Shown here piece by piece: positions 24,065-33,982 of a stretch of DNA of 64,000 nt. Under the pieces are notes generated by a model. That model was not told the origin of the DNA and ran no database searches. It saw nothing but the letters and a program-made list of their open reading frames with translations. This DNA comes from Eleusine coracana subsp. coracana (taxonomy: Eukaryota > Streptophyta > Magnoliopsida > Poales > Poaceae): NCBI GenBank assembly GCA_032690845.1, contig CM064420.1:64778707-64842706 (forward strand), in the 5' to 3' direction. Position 1 is the stretch's first letter. The number at the start of each line of letters is the position of its first letter. The translations under genes and the position numbers were made by a program.

Positions 24065-24072
24065 TATAAATA
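24065..24072 (-). promoter_or_regulatory. Putative LTR TATA element
   Basis: On the element's sense strand this reads GGGCTATTTATACC, placed just downstream of the palindrome array, as reported for Sirevirus promoters. The plus strand reads TATAAATAG, so the orientation of promoter use is ambiguous. The copy in the other LTR is at about 34713. Confidence 0.4.
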
Positions 24073-24114
24073 GCCCATTCTTTGAAAACTAGCCGTTACA
24101 GCTTTCTGTGCGCT

Positions 24115-24520
24115 GGACGGTCTGACCGTGACTCCACACGGTCGGACCGTCGTACAACCCAACGGCTAGTTTGACTTTCAAACTTGCTCTGACACGAGCC
24201 TGACGGTCAGACCGTCATTACCCACGGTCAGACCGTCGGGACACTTTCAACTTTCACCCAAGAACAAATTCTCTGTTGACACCAGACAAGTGACGGCGGT
24301 CAGACCGTGGCTTGGGACGGTCAGACCGTCGGGCCATCTCCCGAGCCACCAGAGAACTCAATCATCTGGCCGTCTCTGGGGAGCATCCACGGTCAGACCG
24401 TGGATCCCGACGGTCAGACCGTCGGGCCACCACCCGAGCCACCCGAGCACCTACTTCTCTGGCCGTCTCTGGGAGGCACCTACGGTCAGACCGTGGATCC
24501 CCACGGTCAGACCGCCAGGA
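24115..24520. repeat. Array of GACGGTCAGACCGTC palindromes in the LTR
   Basis: About ten near-identical palindromes with core CGGTCAGACCG or CGGTCTGACCG lie in 400 bp; examples are at 24202-24216, 24316-24330, 24388-24402 and 24409-24423. The array is duplicated in the other LTR at about 34763-35170. More copies lie in the internal non-coding DNA near 27080 and 27685-27800. Confidence 0.9.
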
Positions 24521-24877
24521 GCGTTCTGCCAGCCCTCCTTTCTATATCCCTTAGCTGTCTCTCAACGAACCACTCACAACGATAGGCTTTGAGCATTTGT
24601 GGCAACCATGGATACTCAAGGTCATCTCATCGACCCCTCTTGATAGTACGGCATTTAACCTATAATCCGGTCACTCAACTCTAATCTCCTTGTGACCGGC
24701 AAAACAGAAAAAACCCTATCAAGATACCTTTGCCTTGAGCCATCCATATGTATACCACTTCGTCCATCATTCCATTTCTTATTATGACTACAACCACAAT
24801 TATCTCAACAACGTAGTTAGTCAAAAATAAGGATCGTCATTAATTACCAAAACATTAAAGCGGGCCTAGATGCTTCA

Positions 24878-24893
24878 ATCTCCCCCTTTTTGG
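24878..24893 (-). other. Polypurine tract of the retrotransposon
   Basis: The minus strand reads AAAAAGGGGGAGAT immediately before the 3' LTR. This is the expected primer for plus-strand DNA synthesis and fixes the element's orientation. Confidence 0.85.
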
Positions 24894-25515
24894 TAATTGA
24901 TGACAACATAAGAAGTGATATAAAGCCGATAAAGACAATAAAGAAAAACTCTAAGGTGAGTCACAAGATAATGATCACATGTTATAGAATTTTCAATACA
25001 CGTACATGTGAAAAAGTTAATGAACTCACCAAATGGTAAAACTCCCCCTAAATTGGTGCATTGATCAAGATATATCAAACATGGCAATGCATATTTTCAA
25101 AGGAACAAATTGGTAGAGTTTACCTTGTACCATTGGATGCGAGGAGGCAAAGAATAACCAATATATAGCAATATTGAACATTACAAGTAAGAACACCCTC
25201 ATCATCCACACATTTGAACCATTAAGATGAGATGAGCACAGATAAAAGAGCAAATGGTTCAAGGTGCATAAAGAAATTACAATCCAACAAAATTACATAG
25301 TTCAACAAACACAAATAAGTTCAAATGTGCATGAAAGTAAGATATAAGATGCACATGCAAATGCAACAAGATAGATAGATCAAGAATCATGGCTTGCATC
25401 TTTGTTTCCTTTTCTCTCCCCCTGACTCTAGCATCTCATCATAGCATCACTTCTTCATGTTACTTCTTCATGTTCTCCCCCTTTGGCATCAATTGACCAA
25501 AAAATGGTCAAGACT

Positions 25516-27024
25516 TCAATCATCTTGAGGAGGAGGTGGAGGGGCATACCATGGTGGCTGGAAAAACTCTGGAGGTGGCACTGGTGCAGGAAAGTAGTTA
25601 TAAATGCGTGAAGATAGAGCATCATAGTTAGACTCTAAACCCTGCATCCGAGTGGTGAGATCATCAATAGAAGTCCTCGCTGCCTCATAGGATGTTCTAG
25701 CTGCCTCATATGAAGACCTGACTGCCTCATAGGAATTACGAGCCTCAATACTTGAGGCTTGTATCTGATCAAACCTCTGCATCACAGGCTGAAAGTACTG
25801 ATCAAGATAAGGGGTCATCCCTGCAAAGAATGCCGGAGGCGGAGGAGCAAACTGTGACCAATCCATCTGGGGAGGTGGTGGCATCTGAGGACCCTGTGGT
25901 GCCTGAGGAACCTCTGGCTGAACATTTTCCTCTTCTTCCTCACCTTCTACAGCTGGTGGTGCTACGAGTTCATGCTTTACCGAGCTAAAAGGCTGATATC
26001 GAGGATGTTTCTTAAAAAGATACCGAGTTGGAAAATTGCTCTTCTGGAGAATTAGAGACATAATATAAGGAGCATAGTAAAGACTAGTCCTTACTGCCAT
26101 GCTGTAGCTCTCTATCTCCTTCATCATCAGGAGGACCACATCAAACACTTGACCTTGCATGATATAGTCAATTATGTTCCAATAGTAGTCCCGAATAGCA
26201 TCAGAGTTTCCACCTCGAGGATAAAAGGTCATCCTCACTATCTTGTTGATGACCTTGGGCATATAGAGGAGACCACTGACATTGCCCAATTTCCTTATGT
26301 GAGGATCATCAACATAGTACTGAACCCACTCAGGCTCTTTAAGTAGCTCTTGCTCAAGCACATCAATTTGATCATGGGTGACATTATAGTCAATTTCATT
26401 TGCCTCAGTAAACTCTGCAAATGTGGCAGTGAACCTCCTTGAGTTAGTCATCCATGTCAACGTTTTGTTGGGGAAATCAACTTCAACGGTGGCATAAAAT
26501 TGTCGGATCACAGTTTCATTCCAATCTTGCTTATGTGCCACAAAAGCATGCAATCCCAAGTTTTGAAATTTCTCAAGTAGAGGACTAACAGTTGGAAATT
26601 GTGCAAGGTATGACCAGTCTGTGTACTTGTGAGTGAATACAGTTTTGTCCATCAACATACCATAAAATGCATCATGTTGCACTCGAGTGTGAAACTGAGG
26701 AGTGGGTGAATCTGGATCCTGAGAGTAAGCCACCTCCTGTCTCGCTCTGTAGTACTCATGTGATGCCCACTGCTTCTTCTCTCCAGTGTATGCTGTGGGA
26801 TCAAACAACAGATCATCTCCATGTGCCTCATCCATTTCTACCTCATTGGAGGACTGACCAAACTCAGAAGCATCGGCAGTAGCACTTTGAGAGGGTGAGT
26901 AATCATTATCAGAGCGGGGTGCCCTTCTCTTCTTGCTTGTCCCGGCTTTGAACACGGACGCCACCACTTTCCTTACTGCGCGACGATTACTGAAAATGAT
27001 CGAACAATAATCATGTGTAAGCAA
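25516..27024 (-). CDS. Third ORF downstream of pol (env-like position) of the Sirevirus-type element
   Basis: This ORF of about 500 codons lies between pol and the 3' LTR, the position of the so-called env-like ORF of Sireviruses. Its centre resembles the plant retrotransposon protein domain common in such ORFs, as I remember it. A Gln/Pro-rich stretch follows, then a repeated SYEAVRSSYEAARTSYEAAR heptad-like segment suggesting a coiled coil. The C-terminus is Pro-rich (PPPPQDD). I see no clear signal peptide or transmembrane segment, so an envelope role is not supported. The start is uncertain: a 3' splice-like TTTTCAG precedes codons near 26990, so the true first exon may be further upstream. 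Confidence 0.7.
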   Translation of the reverse strand: MLTHDYCSIIFSNRRAVRKVVASVFKAGTSKKRRAPRSDNDYSPSQSATADASEFGQSSNEVEMDEAHGDDLLFDPTAYTGEKKQWASHEYYRARQEVAYSQDPDSPTPQFHTRVQHDAFYGMLMDKTVFTHKYTDWSYLAQFPTVSPLLEKFQNLGLHAFVAHKQDWNETVIRQFYATVEVDFPNKTLTWMTNSRRFTATFAEFTEANEIDYNVTHDQIDVLEQELLKEPEWVQYYVDDPHIRKLGNVSGLLYMPKVINKIVRMTFYPRGGNSDAIRDYYWNIIDYIMQGQVFDVVLLMMKEIESYSMAVRTSLYYAPYIMSLILQKSNFPTRYLFKKHPRYQPFSSVKHELVAPPAVEGEEEEENVQPEVPQAPQGPQMPPPPQMDWSQFAPPPPAFFAGMTPYLDQYFQPVMQRFDQIQASSIEARNSYEAVRSSYEAARTSYEAARTSIDDLTTRMQGLESNYDALSSRIYNYFPAPVPPPEFFQPPWYAPPPPPQDD

Positions 27025-28698
27025 TCCAACAATTAAGAGTCATAAGCATTTGACTGAACATGTCTCTGTCCTGCCCTGGCGGTCTGACCGTGACATTGGC
27101 GGTGAGACCGTCGGGTGAGGTTTGGCTGCCACAAAACTGCACATGGAATTTCTAGCCAAATCCTCAACATGTGCCAACAATTCTTCTCATATAAGTTTAA
27201 ATAAGTACTATGAAGCTTTTCCATCCATTAATTTCACTAATCCATGGCCATAAGCAAGAATCCCCAAAATGTAACCCTAGCATCAATGTTCATGAGAGCC
27301 ACCAAATCAATCCTTAAAACTTTGCATAGTTGTTGTCATTAGGTCTAGGAATCACTTTCCAATCATCAAACAATCAATCCATGTCTCAAATATTCTATCC
27401 CTAGCAACAGCCCTTGAGAGAGAACCAGTGGAAACCATGGGGAGAGAGGAGAGAACGATGAAATACCGGTCACTCATGGCGGAGAAGTCCTCGGTGAGAC
27501 CGGATCCGCTCTCGGTTGGACCGAGGAGCCTAGGGATGGAGTTCTTCCAATGGAGGTCCTTGGAGGAGAGAGGAGAGCTCTTTGGAGGAGTCACTTTCGG
27601 GTTTGGAAGAGTTGGAGACGAAGGGGTATGAGGAAATAAGAGAGTCACAAGGGACAGGTGGGTTTTGACTCGACCGACGCTGGTGGTCTGACCGTGGGCG
27701 GACGGTCTGACCGCGGGGACAAGAAGAAAAAAATCTCCACCTTTCGGTACTCAGATGGCTGTCTGGCGGTCTGACCGTGGCATATGGCGGTCTGACCGTG
27801 AGGGTGCTTTCAGATTGTTGACAGCTGCTTTCAAGTTTCTCATCCAAATCAATTCAAACCTTCTCTAATCATTCCATACTTTGTTTAAAACGATAGCTTA
27901 ATGAATTCCATCATATCCAAGATAACTTCAACTCTTCAAGAAATATAACCACGATTCTTGATCATCCATGATATGAATTATGCATGTATGAATGAAACAA
28001 AAATAAAAACAAGCAAAATTGCAATAATTTGCACAAGTGTCCAAAAAGATGAAATGAGGATATTTTTGGGAATGTATGAGTCTCATAAGCATTTTGGAAC
28101 CCATATATACGAAGATATATGATCCAATATGCTAAACTCACAAGACGCCATATTAGGTTAAAAAGGTGACCAAAAGAGGTTTTCATGACGAATTTCAAAC
28201 CCAAATTTCTCTTAAACGAAGGATCATCTCAACAAGTTGTGAATACCAATTATGTTTATGATCACCATCTCTACAAGTTTTGTAAAAGTACTTTTCTCAA
28301 AAAAGATTCGATAAGAAATTGAGAGAATAGGTGAGAAAAGGCAAAAGAGGATCTTCAAAAGAGCTCAACCTCATTTTGGTGATAAGAGAAGAAAAAAAAA
28401 CTTCTAGAATAACCAAGAGACATAAAAGTATTTTGGAACAATAACAACCATTTTTCAACCAATAGAACCCAAAAATTTGACTTTTTGAACAAAATGAGCA
28501 AAAGCAAGACTAGTATGGCATCTTTGTTGATTTGTCCACATTGTGAGGGTAGCAAGACACATGAGTGGTATAGTGCTCCCCCTAAATGTGTGAACTAACT
28601 TTCAATGCAACAACATGGCATAAATGGCATGGCAAGATATACAAAATAGGTAGGCATGCATATATGAAGAGTATGACATAAAGTAACAAAACAAGGAT
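27025..28698 (-). other. Internal non-coding spacer between pol and the third ORF
   Basis: It contains scattered copies of the GGCGGTCTGACCGTG palindrome (27075-27115, 27685-27800) and AT-rich DNA. It could hold a leader exon for the third ORF; I could not define one. Confidence 0.5.
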
Positions 28699-31600
28699 CT
28701 AGGAGATATGTGAGAGGTCAAGAATATTTAGCTCACTCCGTAGCTTGCACAACCGAGCTTCTTCTAGAGGCTTGGTGAAGATATCCGCCAATTGATCATC
28801 GGTCCTCACACTTTCTATGACAATATCACCTTTGCTCACATGATCCCTTAGAAAATGATGCCGAATATCAATATGCTTGGTCCTCTTGTGTTGAACTGGA
28901 TTTGTAGCAATCTTCACGGCACTTTCATTATCACACAAGAGAGGTATGCAATCAAAGTTAACCCCATAGTCCATTAGAGTTTGCTTCATCCACAATAATT
29001 GGGCACAACAATTTCCTGCGGAGACATATTCGGCCTCGGCGGTTGATAAAGCTACCGAATTTTGCTTCTTGGATGACCACGAGACTAGAGAAGTTCCAAG
29101 CAATTGACAAGTACTGGAGGTACTCTTTCTATCAATTTTGCAACCGGCATAATCCGAATCCGAATATCCAATGAGAATAAATTGACCATCATTTGGGAAC
29201 CACAAACCCATATCTTGAGTTTGCTTCAAATATCTCAATATTCTCTTGACGGCAATCATGTGGCTTTCTTTCGGTGCGGCTTGAAACCTTGCACACATGC
29301 AAACACTAAACATAATGTCCGGCCTAGATGCGGTGAGGTATAGCAAGCTTCCAATCATAGACCTATATAGCTTTTGATCAACCGGTTTGCCTTCTTCATC
29401 AAGATCAAGATGTGCATTCTTTCCCATAGGAGTAGACATTGATTTTGCACTTTCCATTCCAAATCTCTTGAGAAGATCATTCGTATATTTGCTTTGATAG
29501 ATGAATGTCCCATTATTGATTTGCTTCACTTGTAGACCAAGGAAGAAACTCAATTCACCAATCATGGACATTTCAAATTCTCGGGACATCATTTCACCAA
29601 ATTCTTCACAAAATTTTTGATTGGTTGATCCAAAGATAATATCATCCACATAGATTTGGCATATAAAGAAATCTTTGCCAATTTTCTTGGTGAATAGAGT
29701 GGTGTCCACCTTTCCAATTTTGAAGCCCTTTGAGACAAGAAAATCCCTTAATCTCTCATACCAAGCACGAGGTGCTTGCTTGAGTCCATATAAGGCCTTG
29801 GACAACTTGTAAACATGATTTGGCTTCCTTGGGTCTTCGAAACCCGGTGGTTGCTCCACAAAGACAAGCTCACTAATTGTGCCATTCAAGAAGGCACTTT
29901 TCACATCCATTTGATATAGCTTGATCTTGTGATTAGTTGCATATGCAAGTAAAATTCTAATTGCCTCAAGTCTAGCCACGGGAGCAAATGTTTCATCAAA
30001 ATCCAATCCCTCAACTTGAGTATAGCCTTGTGCAACCAATCTTGCTTTGTTTCTCACAACTATTCCATTCTCATCTTGTTTGTTCTTGTGAATCCACTTT
30101 GTGCCAATAACATTGTGATCTTGTGGCCTTTTGACTAACTCCCAAACTTCACTTCGTGCAAAGTTGTTCAATTCTTCATGCATAGCATTTACCCAATCCG
30201 GGTCTCTTAAAGCTTCTTCTACCCGAGTTGGTTCACCACAAGACACAAAAGAGAAGTGTTCACAAAATGAAGCAAGTCTTGATCTAGTTTGAACACCTTT
30301 GCTTAGGTCACCAACAATTTGATCTACCAGATGATCTTTTGCAATGGCATGGTGAATTGTTCTAGCATGGTGTGATGGAGTGGAGGTTGAGCCATTTTCC
30401 GGTTGAAGATTTGACTCACCACCATCACTAGCTTGAGCTTGAGCACTAGAGGTTGATGAATCTTGGTTCACTTGAAAGAGAGGGGAAGAGGTCAAATTTG
30501 AGTCATCTTCATCCTTAGGCCTCACATCACCAATTGTCATGTTCTTCATAGCATTTCTCAATTCTTCATTTCCCACATCATCCAAATTTTCTTGCTCATC
30601 TTGTGATCCATTTGTTTCATCAAATTCCACATCATATACTTCCTCTACTAGTCCCGAATTTTGATTGTACACCCTATATGCCTTGCTATTTGAGGAATAC
30701 CCAAGGAGAAATCCTTCATCACACTTGCTTTGAAATTTTGATAATCTTGCTCCTTTCTTCAAGATATAGCATTTGCATCCAAAGACACGAAAATAGGAGA
30801 TGTTGGGCTTTCTTCCAATAAGCAATTCATAAGGTGTCTTTTTTAACAACCGGTGGCAATATAATCTATTTGATGCATGACAAGCGGTGTTGATTGCCTC
30901 GGTCCAAAAACTATCCGATACATTGTACTCGGAGAGCATTGATCTTGCCATTTCAATCAAAGTTCTATTCTTCCTCTCAACAACTCCATTTTGCTCCGGG
31001 GTGTACTTGGTTGAGAATTCGTGTTTGACTCCCTTTTCATCACAATAATCTTCAATTCTTGTATTCTTGAATTCGGAGCCATTATCCCTTCTAATCTTCT
31101 TGATATTGAATTCATATTCATTTTCGGCTCTTTTGGCAAACCCTTTGAATATGGTGAATACAATTGATTTGTCACTAAGGAAGTACACCCATGTATATCT
31201 TGAGAAGTCATCAACAATGACAAGGCAATAGCTATTTCCACCAATGCTTTGATATTTGGTAGGGCCAAATAAATCCATATGCAACAATTCCAAAGGCCTT
31301 GAAGTTGACATGACACTCTTGGTAGGATGAATATTAGCCACTTGCTTCCCGGCTTGACAAGCACTACATAATTTATTCTTTTCAAACAAGACATCATCCT
31401 TCATACCAACAACCAAGTTGTGCTTCACTAATTTCTTGAGTTGGTTCATTCCAACATGGGCAAGTCTCCTATGCCATAACCAACCTTTGGATGATTTGGT
31501 GAATAAACAAGTGCTCAAGCTTGCATCACTAGAAGAGAAATCCACAAGATAAAGATTGCCATGAAGAAATCCCTTGAAGATAAGACTATCATCCTTCACA

Positions 31601-31902
31601 CTTGTAATAACAACACCACTTGATGAGAATTTGCAAATAAGATTAAGATCACACAATTGAGCCACGGACAGCAAGTTGTAGCTCAAAGATTCAACTAGCA
31701 ATACATTTGAGATTGAGAGGTCATTTGAGATAGCAATCTTTCCCATTCCTCTCACTTTTCCTTTGCTATTATCACCAAAGGTGATCCTTTCATAATCCAA
31801 ACTTCCTTCTTCAATTGAGGTGAACCTTTTCCCATTTCCGGTCATATGTTGAGTGCATCCACTATCGAGCACCCAATGCCTTCCTCCGGACTTGTAGTTC
31901 AC
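28699..31902 (-). CDS. Copia pol polyprotein: protease, integrase, reverse transcriptase, RNase H
   Basis: It is an intact frame of about 1,067 codons. In order: an aspartic protease motif (LDSGCTQHMTG), a GAG-pre-integrase zinc module (WHRRLAHVG, then CSACQAGKQ), and an integrase core with DLFGP, a DDFSRYTWVYFL segment and NGVVERKNRTL. A Copia reverse transcriptase follows (QMDVKSAFLNG, QIYVDDIIFGS), then RNase H (GYSDSDYAG, STAEAEYVS, DNESAVKIA). No internal stop or frameshift was seen. The frame opens with GTG rather than ATG and is offset from gag by one register, so it needs frameshifting, splicing or another route for expression. Confidence 0.93.
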   Translation of the reverse strand: MNYKSGGRHWVLDSGCTQHMTGNGKRFTSIEEGSLDYERITFGDNSKGKVRGMGKIAISNDLSISNVLLVESLSYNLLSVAQLCDLNLICKFSSSGVVITSVKDDSLIFKGFLHGNLYLVDFSSSDASLSTCLFTKSSKGWLWHRRLAHVGMNQLKKLVKHNLVVGMKDDVLFEKNKLCSACQAGKQVANIHPTKSVMSTSRPLELLHMDLFGPTKYQSIGGNSYCLVIVDDFSRYTWVYFLSDKSIVFTIFKGFAKRAENEYEFNIKKIRRDNGSEFKNTRIEDYCDEKGVKHEFSTKYTPEQNGVVERKNRTLIEMARSMLSEYNVSDSFWTEAINTACHASNRLYCHRLLKKTPYELLIGRKPNISYFRVFGCKCYILKKGARLSKFQSKCDEGFLLGYSSNSKAYRVYNQNSGLVEEVYDVEFDETNGSQDEQENLDDVGNEELRNAMKNMTIGDVRPKDEDDSNLTSSPLFQVNQDSSTSSAQAQASDGGESNLQPENGSTSTPSHHARTIHHAIAKDHLVDQIVGDLSKGVQTRSRLASFCEHFSFVSCGEPTRVEEALRDPDWVNAMHEELNNFARSEVWELVKRPQDHNVIGTKWIHKNKQDENGIVVRNKARLVAQGYTQVEGLDFDETFAPVARLEAIRILLAYATNHKIKLYQMDVKSAFLNGTISELVFVEQPPGFEDPRKPNHVYKLSKALYGLKQAPRAWYERLRDFLVSKGFKIGKVDTTLFTKKIGKDFFICQIYVDDIIFGSTNQKFCEEFGEMMSREFEMSMIGELSFFLGLQVKQINNGTFIYQSKYTNDLLKRFGMESAKSMSTPMGKNAHLDLDEEGKPVDQKLYRSMIGSLLYLTASRPDIMFSVCMCARFQAAPKESHMIAVKRILRYLKQTQDMGLWFPNDGQFILIGYSDSDYAGCKIDRKSTSSTCQLLGTSLVSWSSKKQNSVALSTAEAEYVSAGNCCAQLLWMKQTLMDYGVNFDCIPLLCDNESAVKIATNPVQHKRTKHIDIRHHFLRDHVSKGDIVIESVRTDDQLADIFTKPLEEARLCKLRSELNILDLSHIS

Positions 31903-31915
31903 CTACAAAACAAGT

Positions 31916-33922
31916 TTAGTTGTTCTTAGGTACCCAAATTTGCTTGGGTCCTTGTAGATTAGTCACCAACACCTTTGGCACCCAAATGGACCTTTTCTTC
32001 ATTCCATTTCCAAATGTGCCATTCATGTTTGTCCTAGTATGAACATTATTTTTACCAACAAACTTAGCATGCACAACACCATTGGATGATTTAACAAGCA
32101 TGTAAGAAGCATCCATAGCAACATTAGCAATTCTCTTACCGATACAATCTTTTGCAAGATGTCCGGTATTCTTGCACATAGAGCAATACAAGCCACTTTC
32201 TTTAACAAATGTGGACCTTTTAGCAACAAAGGCATTTTTGTTTTTCTTGGGGATATATCCAAGACCTTCATGCTTGAGAGTGAACCGTTGACACTTCCAC
32301 ATTTCATTAAAAACATTTTCACCCTTATGACACTTAGCAAGAGCATCAACAAGGTGATCAACGGTATCCCTTAATTCATGATTTTCAACAATAAGCAAGG
32401 GATCACAAGTATTCACATTATTCATGCAAGTATCAATCTTAGAAGGGCATGGTATAGTAAGTAAATCATCACATGAAGTAGATATGCTAGACGATGTAAC
32501 ACGAGCAATAGGCATATCATCAATCAAATTGCAAAACACACCGACATCAATTTGGACCTTGTTGGTGTGTTGGGCTACATAAATCTTATGAGTTTCCTCA
32601 AGCTTCTCATGAGTTTCTTTTAGATCCTCATGAGATGACTTTAGCTCATCATAAGCTTCTTGGAGAGAAGAGTGCTTTCTCTTCAAGTCCTTGTACTTGC
32701 TCTTTATGCCACCCAACACATCATCAAGTTCACTAAGCATTTCAACTAGTTCATCATAAGAAGGCTCATAGTCATCATTGCATACCTTGGATTCACCTTT
32801 TGCCATGAAGCAATAATGTAAATCGAATAGGGATGGAGCTTCCTTGATAGCAATGCCGGCAAGACCCTTCTTGGAAGGCTTGTCATCTTCATCATCGGAA
32901 TCGGTATCCGAACTAGCATCGAAATCCCATTCAACATAATAAGCCTTGCCATTTTTCTTCTTGGAGAACTTCTTGAGAAACTTCCTTTTTACGAATTTCT
33001 TGTTCTTTCTTGGCTCATCATTATCATCATCACTATGGATTTTCTTCTTGCAATTTGTAGAGATATGGCCAAATTCTCCACACTCATAGCATTTCTTGTT
33101 TGTAAATGGATTCTTCTTGGATGACTTGCCATTTTTGTTGAATCCCCTATATGTGCCTTTCTTCATGAATTTCTTGAACTTCCTCACCATCAAGGCAACA
33201 TCCTCATCATCATCATTGTCATCGGACCCACTCTCTTCATCATCATCATCGTGAGAGACTCTAGCCTTGAAAGCAACACTCTTCTTCTTCATATCGACTT
33301 GATCATCCCTAGACGCCACTTGAGATTGCTTGAAGATATCATGAGTGAGAACTTCACCCAAGATTTCCGAAGGAGTTGTTTCTTCCAAATTTGATCTCAC
33401 AAGCATGGTAACAATTGTTTCATACTTGGATGGCAAGGCTCTAAGGAACTTATGAGATATATCAACATCGGAAACTTCATGACCAAGATCCTTGAGATCA
33501 TTCACCATGTTGTTCAATCTTGCAAAGGCGCCCTTCAACTCTTCATTGGGCAACAATGTAAATCCTTCAAATTTGCCCTTGCAAATAAACAACTTGGCAC
33601 TCTTGATCATCTTGGTGCCCTCATGAGCTTCCAATAGAGTTTTCCACATCTCATATGCGGTCTTGAGCTTGCACACTCTATGATATTCCTCCTTGCATAG
33701 GGATCGAATGAGAATGTTCTTGGCTTGAGCATTGGCCTTGATATTTTCCTTGTCGGCGGGCGTGGGATGTGCCGGATCAAGAACCACATAACCTTCTTCC
33801 ACAATGTTCAACACGGTCTCCCCCACGGCCTCAAGATGAATCAACATACATGTCTTCCAATAATCAAAGTCTTGACCATCAAAGAATGGCGCGTGACCAA
33901 CGTTCACCGTGTTACTAGCCAT
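31916..33922 (-). CDS. Copia gag protein
   Basis: An intact 668-codon ORF follows the primer-binding region. The N-terminal half matches the gag domain of plant Copia elements (FDGQDFDYWKTCM near the start). Two CCHC zinc knuckles are present: CYECGEFGHISTNC and, nearer the end, CSMCKNTGHLAKDC. Acidic and lysine-rich stretches lie between, with a long predicted coiled coil (repeats around LEETHEKL). Having two widely spaced knuckles and a long C-terminal part fits Sirevirus gag. It ends 14 bp before pol in another frame. Confidence 0.9.
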   Translation of the reverse strand: MASNTVNVGHAPFFDGQDFDYWKTCMLIHLEAVGETVLNIVEEGYVVLDPAHPTPADKENIKANAQAKNILIRSLCKEEYHRVCKLKTAYEMWKTLLEAHEGTKMIKSAKLFICKGKFEGFTLLPNEELKGAFARLNNMVNDLKDLGHEVSDVDISHKFLRALPSKYETIVTMLVRSNLEETTPSEILGEVLTHDIFKQSQVASRDDQVDMKKKSVAFKARVSHDDDDEESGSDDNDDDEDVALMVRKFKKFMKKGTYRGFNKNGKSSKKNPFTNKKCYECGEFGHISTNCKKKIHSDDDNDEPRKNKKFVKRKFLKKFSKKKNGKAYYVEWDFDASSDTDSDDEDDKPSKKGLAGIAIKEAPSLFDLHYCFMAKGESKVCNDDYEPSYDELVEMLSELDDVLGGIKSKYKDLKRKHSSLQEAYDELKSSHEDLKETHEKLEETHKIYVAQHTNKVQIDVGVFCNLIDDMPIARVTSSSISTSCDDLLTIPCPSKIDTCMNNVNTCDPLLIVENHELRDTVDHLVDALAKCHKGENVFNEMWKCQRFTLKHEGLGYIPKKNKNAFVAKRSTFVKESGLYCSMCKNTGHLAKDCIGKRIANVAMDASYMLVKSSNGVVHAKFVGKNNVHTRTNMNGTFGNGMKKRSIWVPKVLVTNLQGPKQIWVPKNN

Positions 33923-33959
33923 AATCCTTCTCCCGGAAGATGAATTCCAATCAATCTAG

Positions 33960-33982
33960 GGAGAACCTGCTCTGATATCACT
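33960..33982 (-). other. Primer-binding site of the retrotransposon
   Basis: On the minus strand TGATATCAGAGCAGG follows the 5' LTR after a 2-base gap. It differs by one base from TGGTATCAGAGC, the complement of the initiator methionine tRNA 3' end used by many Copia elements. Confidence 0.8.

Larger units (their letters stand above)
23335..24877 (-). repeat. 3' LTR of the Sirevirus-type element
   Basis: This 1,543-bp LTR is next to the polypurine tract. It has terminal TGTAGGATC on the plus strand and ends TGCTTCA. It differs from the other LTR at about 27 sites, mostly transitions, with no net length change. Confidence 0.93.

Noticed and set aside
24065..24073. Antisense promoter in the LTR based on TATAAATAG on the plus strand
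   Set aside because: The sense-strand reading TATTTATA lies in the place expected for Sirevirus promoters, downstream of the palindromes. The near-symmetric core alone does not support an antisense promoter.
24115..24520. CRISPR-like array
   Set aside because: The repeated GACGGTCAGACCGTC units have irregular spacing and lie in an LTR of a plant retrotransposon; nothing prokaryotic is present.
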